Below are positions 62,395-64,000 of a stretch of 64,000 nucleotides of DNA, one piece after another. Location of the stretch: assembly GCA_020442165.1 (NCBI GenBank), contig JAGRKV010000041.1:1-64000 (forward strand), in the 5' to 3' direction. The notes below the pieces were generated by a model. It saw nothing but the letters and a program-made list of their open reading frames with translations, had not been told where the DNA came from and made no database searches. A program made the translations under genes and the position numbers. Position 1 is the first letter of the stretch, and each line of letters starts with the position of its first letter. This DNA comes from Hyphomicrobiaceae bacterium. GTDB lineage: Bacteria; Pseudomonadota; Alphaproteobacteria; Rhizobiales; Hyphomicrobiaceae.

Positions 62395-63009
62395 TCACTG
62401 CGCAAGGCGTCGGAATACCAGCGATAGGTTGTTGGCCGGCATCTGTTCGATGATCGGCTCGCTGAACCCGTTGGCCTTGGTTAGCTCCGCCACCTCATCC
62501 ACATCGCGAACACCCCATGTGGGATTACGTCGCCGCAAATCGTCATCGAACGCGGCATTGCTTGGTGCCGTGTGACGGCCGTCGCGGCGATAGGGACCGT
62601 AGAGGTAAAACACGCCGCCCGCCGGCAGTAGCCGGGCGGCACCTCGCACGAGACCCTCAGTCGCTGCCCAAGGTGAAATGTGAACCATGTTGATGGCAAG
62701 CACGGCGTCGGCGGCGCTGACAGGCCAGTCCGTCCAGGTTGCATCAAGTTCGATGGCGGGACGCACATTCTTTATGCCAAGCGCAGCCGACCACGCATCG
62801 ATACTGGCCCTGGCCGCTGCGTCGGGATCGCTCGGCTGAAACATCAGGCCTGGATTGCAGGACTGGGCAAAGAACGTGATGTGCTCACCGCTTCCGCTGG
62901 CGATTTCGAGCACCAGCCCCTGGGATGGCAGGTGGCGGTGCAGGACGGAAAGGATTGGCTCTCTATTGCGTGCCGTTGCCGGCGCGTGGCGTCGTTGATC
63001 CTGTGTCAT
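62395..63009 (-). CDS. DUF938 family SAM-dependent methyltransferase
   Basis: This 204-residue protein matches the DUF938 family. It begins APATARNREPILSVLHRHLP, with SAM motif I VLEIASGSGEHITFFAQ (about residues 33-49) and the acidic residue in FQPSDPDAAA. AINMVHISPWAATEGLV and GGVFYLYGPYRRDGRHTAPSNAAFD are characteristic. Family members are small cytosolic methyltransferases of unknown substrate. The end lies 143 bases after tRNA-Lys on the other strand. Confidence 0.9.
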   Translation of the reverse strand: MTQDQRRHAPATARNREPILSVLHRHLPSQGLVLEIASGSGEHITFFAQSCNPGLMFQPSDPDAAARASIDAWSAALGIKNVRPAIELDATWTDWPVSAADAVLAINMVHISPWAATEGLVRGAARLLPAGGVFYLYGPYRRDGRHTAPSNAAFDDDLRRRNPTWGVRDVDEVAELTKANGFSEPIIEQMPANNLSLVFRRLAQ

Positions 63010-63254
63010 GCCTCACTATACACACGACGGATGGGCGGGAGCCAACTGGATCGCAGGACATCGTAGCCACGGTGGCTGGGAAGCCGAAGTTTCATATGAT
63101 GTGGTGTCCTCCAGAGCAACTCCCGGACTGGAATAGAGAACAATGTCAGCAAGCCCGGGCAATCGACGGCGAGCCCAGCGTAATAACGAGTTGGGCGAAG
63201 GATTGCTGCGTCGAGTTCACTGTTGAGGGCGACGGGTTCGAACACTTCTGCCGC

Positions 63255-64000
63255 TCATATATTCGCCATGGCAACTGCAGCCTGCCCGAGTGATACGCCA
63301 CCATCATTGCAGGGCACCTGCCGATGTCTCAGCACGCGCAAGCCCCGTTCTTCAAGCGATGTCCCTATGCCGTCGAGCAAAAGACTGTTCTGAAAAACGC
63401 CGCCCGACAGTGCCACGAGGGCCAAGTGATCGCGGCGGCCAATCTCCATGACGGTCTGCACGACGGCATCGATAAGCGTGTGGTGAAAACGTGCAGCGAT
63501 CAAATGGCGTGACACTCCCAGTTCCAGATCGTGCAATAGCGGATTCCACATCGGACCAAAGCTCGCGACGGCTGGGTTGCCCGTACCAACATCGAACGGA
63601 TAAGGTGCGGCGTGCGCTATTTCAGAAACCGCAAGCGTCTCAAGGCTCATTGCCGCTTGCCCCTCAAAGGTCTGCCGGTCGCGACAAAGATCGAGCGCGC
63701 CGGCAACTGCATCAAACAACCGGCCGGCGGACGAAGCCAGCGGCGTGTTGATCCCTTGTACGAGCATTTGCTCGATTGTCTTGATGGGTTTTCGGCTGAG
63801 CCAGGACAGGGCGGGATGTTCGAGGTCGATATCGCCGCTCGCTGCGGCGGCCCTCAGGTGAGCAAAGGTATTGCGCCAAGGCTCTCGGACGGCAGCGACA
63901 CCTCCCGGCAAGCCGATCGGCTCCATGTGCGCAACGCGGCGGAATGATCGGTATCCGCCAAGCAGAAACTCGCCGCCCCAGATCGTGCCATCATCGCCCA
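63255..64000 (-). CDS. hypF: Carbamoyltransferase HypF, C-terminal part (5' end outside window)
   Basis: The frame stays open to the window edge; about 248 residues are present of a protein usually near 750. The visible part is the Kae1/TobZ-like carbamoyltransferase domain: DGTIWGGEFLLGGY, PIGLPGGVAAVREPWRN, AHAAPYPFD near the middle, HHTLIDAVVQTVMEI and LSGGVFQNSLLL, and CNDGGVSLGQAAVA at the end. HypF makes thiocarbamate from carbamoyl phosphate for the CN ligands of [NiFe] hydrogenase. Its presence predicts a hydrogenase locus beyond the right edge. An internal ATG at 63926 is not the start. Confidence 0.93.
   Translation of the reverse strand, partial: GDDGTIWGGEFLLGGYRSFRRVAHMEPIGLPGGVAAVREPWRNTFAHLRAAAASGDIDLEHPALSWLSRKPIKTIEQMLVQGINTPLASSAGRLFDAVAGALDLCRDRQTFEGQAAMSLETLAVSEIAHAAPYPFDVGTGNPAVASFGPMWNPLLHDLELGVSRHLIAARFHHTLIDAVVQTVMEIGRRDHLALVALSGGVFQNSLLLDGIGTSLEERGLRVLRHRQVPCNDGGVSLGQAAVAMANI

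Noticed and set aside
62925..63293. Plus-strand frame with DCCVEF and HGNCSLPE segments
   Set aside because: It overlaps both DUF938 and hypF on the other strand and lacks a ribosome site; only 245 bases are free of genes.
63255..63926. hypF fragment as a complete 223-residue gene
   Set aside because: The frame remains open to the window edge and upstream residues match HypF, so the ATG at 63926 is internal.

Overview
The window is GC-rich, densely coded alphaproteobacterial chromosome. The gene set (miaA-ilvI-ilvH-ilvC-leuA near mreBCD-mrdA-rodA, an LTTR beside propionyl-CoA carboxylase genes, DUF1015, LipB, TAXI and TRAP binding proteins) and the Rhizobiales-style palindromic repeat fit a Hyphomicrobiales (Rhizobiales) bacterium, perhaps Hyphomicrobiaceae-like. 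This placement is inferred from gene content and protein character, not from a marker tree. Both window ends cut genes: pccB on the left and hypF on the right.

Left part (1-11 kb): the two subunits of propionyl-CoA carboxylase (pccB partial, pccA) are split by a hot-dog thioesterase, an exported intradiol-type dioxygenase, a DUF2199 protein, two paralogous small exported proteins, an internally duplicated helical protein and a membrane-anchored TAXI-type binding protein. With meaB at 30-31 kb this gives propionyl-CoA to methylmalonyl-CoA to succinyl-CoA chemistry. A LysR regulator with a textbook operator, a 67-residue histone H1-like protein and a small exported protein follow.

Middle (11-40 kb): lipB, tRNA-Leu(GAG), an ECF sigma/anti-sigma pair, two tandem polysaccharide deacetylases, mgtE with a structured upstream region, several exported or coiled-coil proteins of unknown role, two small methyltransferases, an MscS channel, a YdcF protein, the cysS-GNAT-cimA operon, meaB, a LOG-family protein with an H1-like tail, a LysM coiled-coil protein, an Atm1-type ABC exporter, a CaxA-type antiporter and a DUF1015 protein.

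Right part (40-64 kb): the branched-chain amino-acid block miaA, ilvI, gst, ilvH, ilvC and later leuA, with a DUF1190 protein, a Cys-rich exported peptide, an outer-membrane beta-barrel protein, a NUDIX hydrolase, PhzF and a complete TRAP transporter (dctPQM) interspersed. Then come the rod-shape operon mreBCD-mrdA-rodA, tRNA-Lys(CTT), a DUF938 methyltransferase and the C-terminal part of hypF.

The most interesting non-coding signals are: (i) a Leu-codon-rich leader ORF whose stop codon lies in the 5' arm of a nested hairpin upstream of leuA, with a perfect TATAAT before it; (ii) a shorter candidate leader (MIDGLLLRA) upstream of ilvI; (iii) a 58-bp tandem palindromic repeat that fills the gap between the ilvH stop codon and the DUF1190 stop codon; (iv) a 16-bp motif with 11-bp-spaced TTCA half-sites shared by the promoters of the two exported paralogs, one copy lying in a long hairpin; and (v) a branched inverted-repeat structure upstream of mgtE. 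No CRISPR array, prophage, insertion sequence or obvious new multi-gene defence system was seen.
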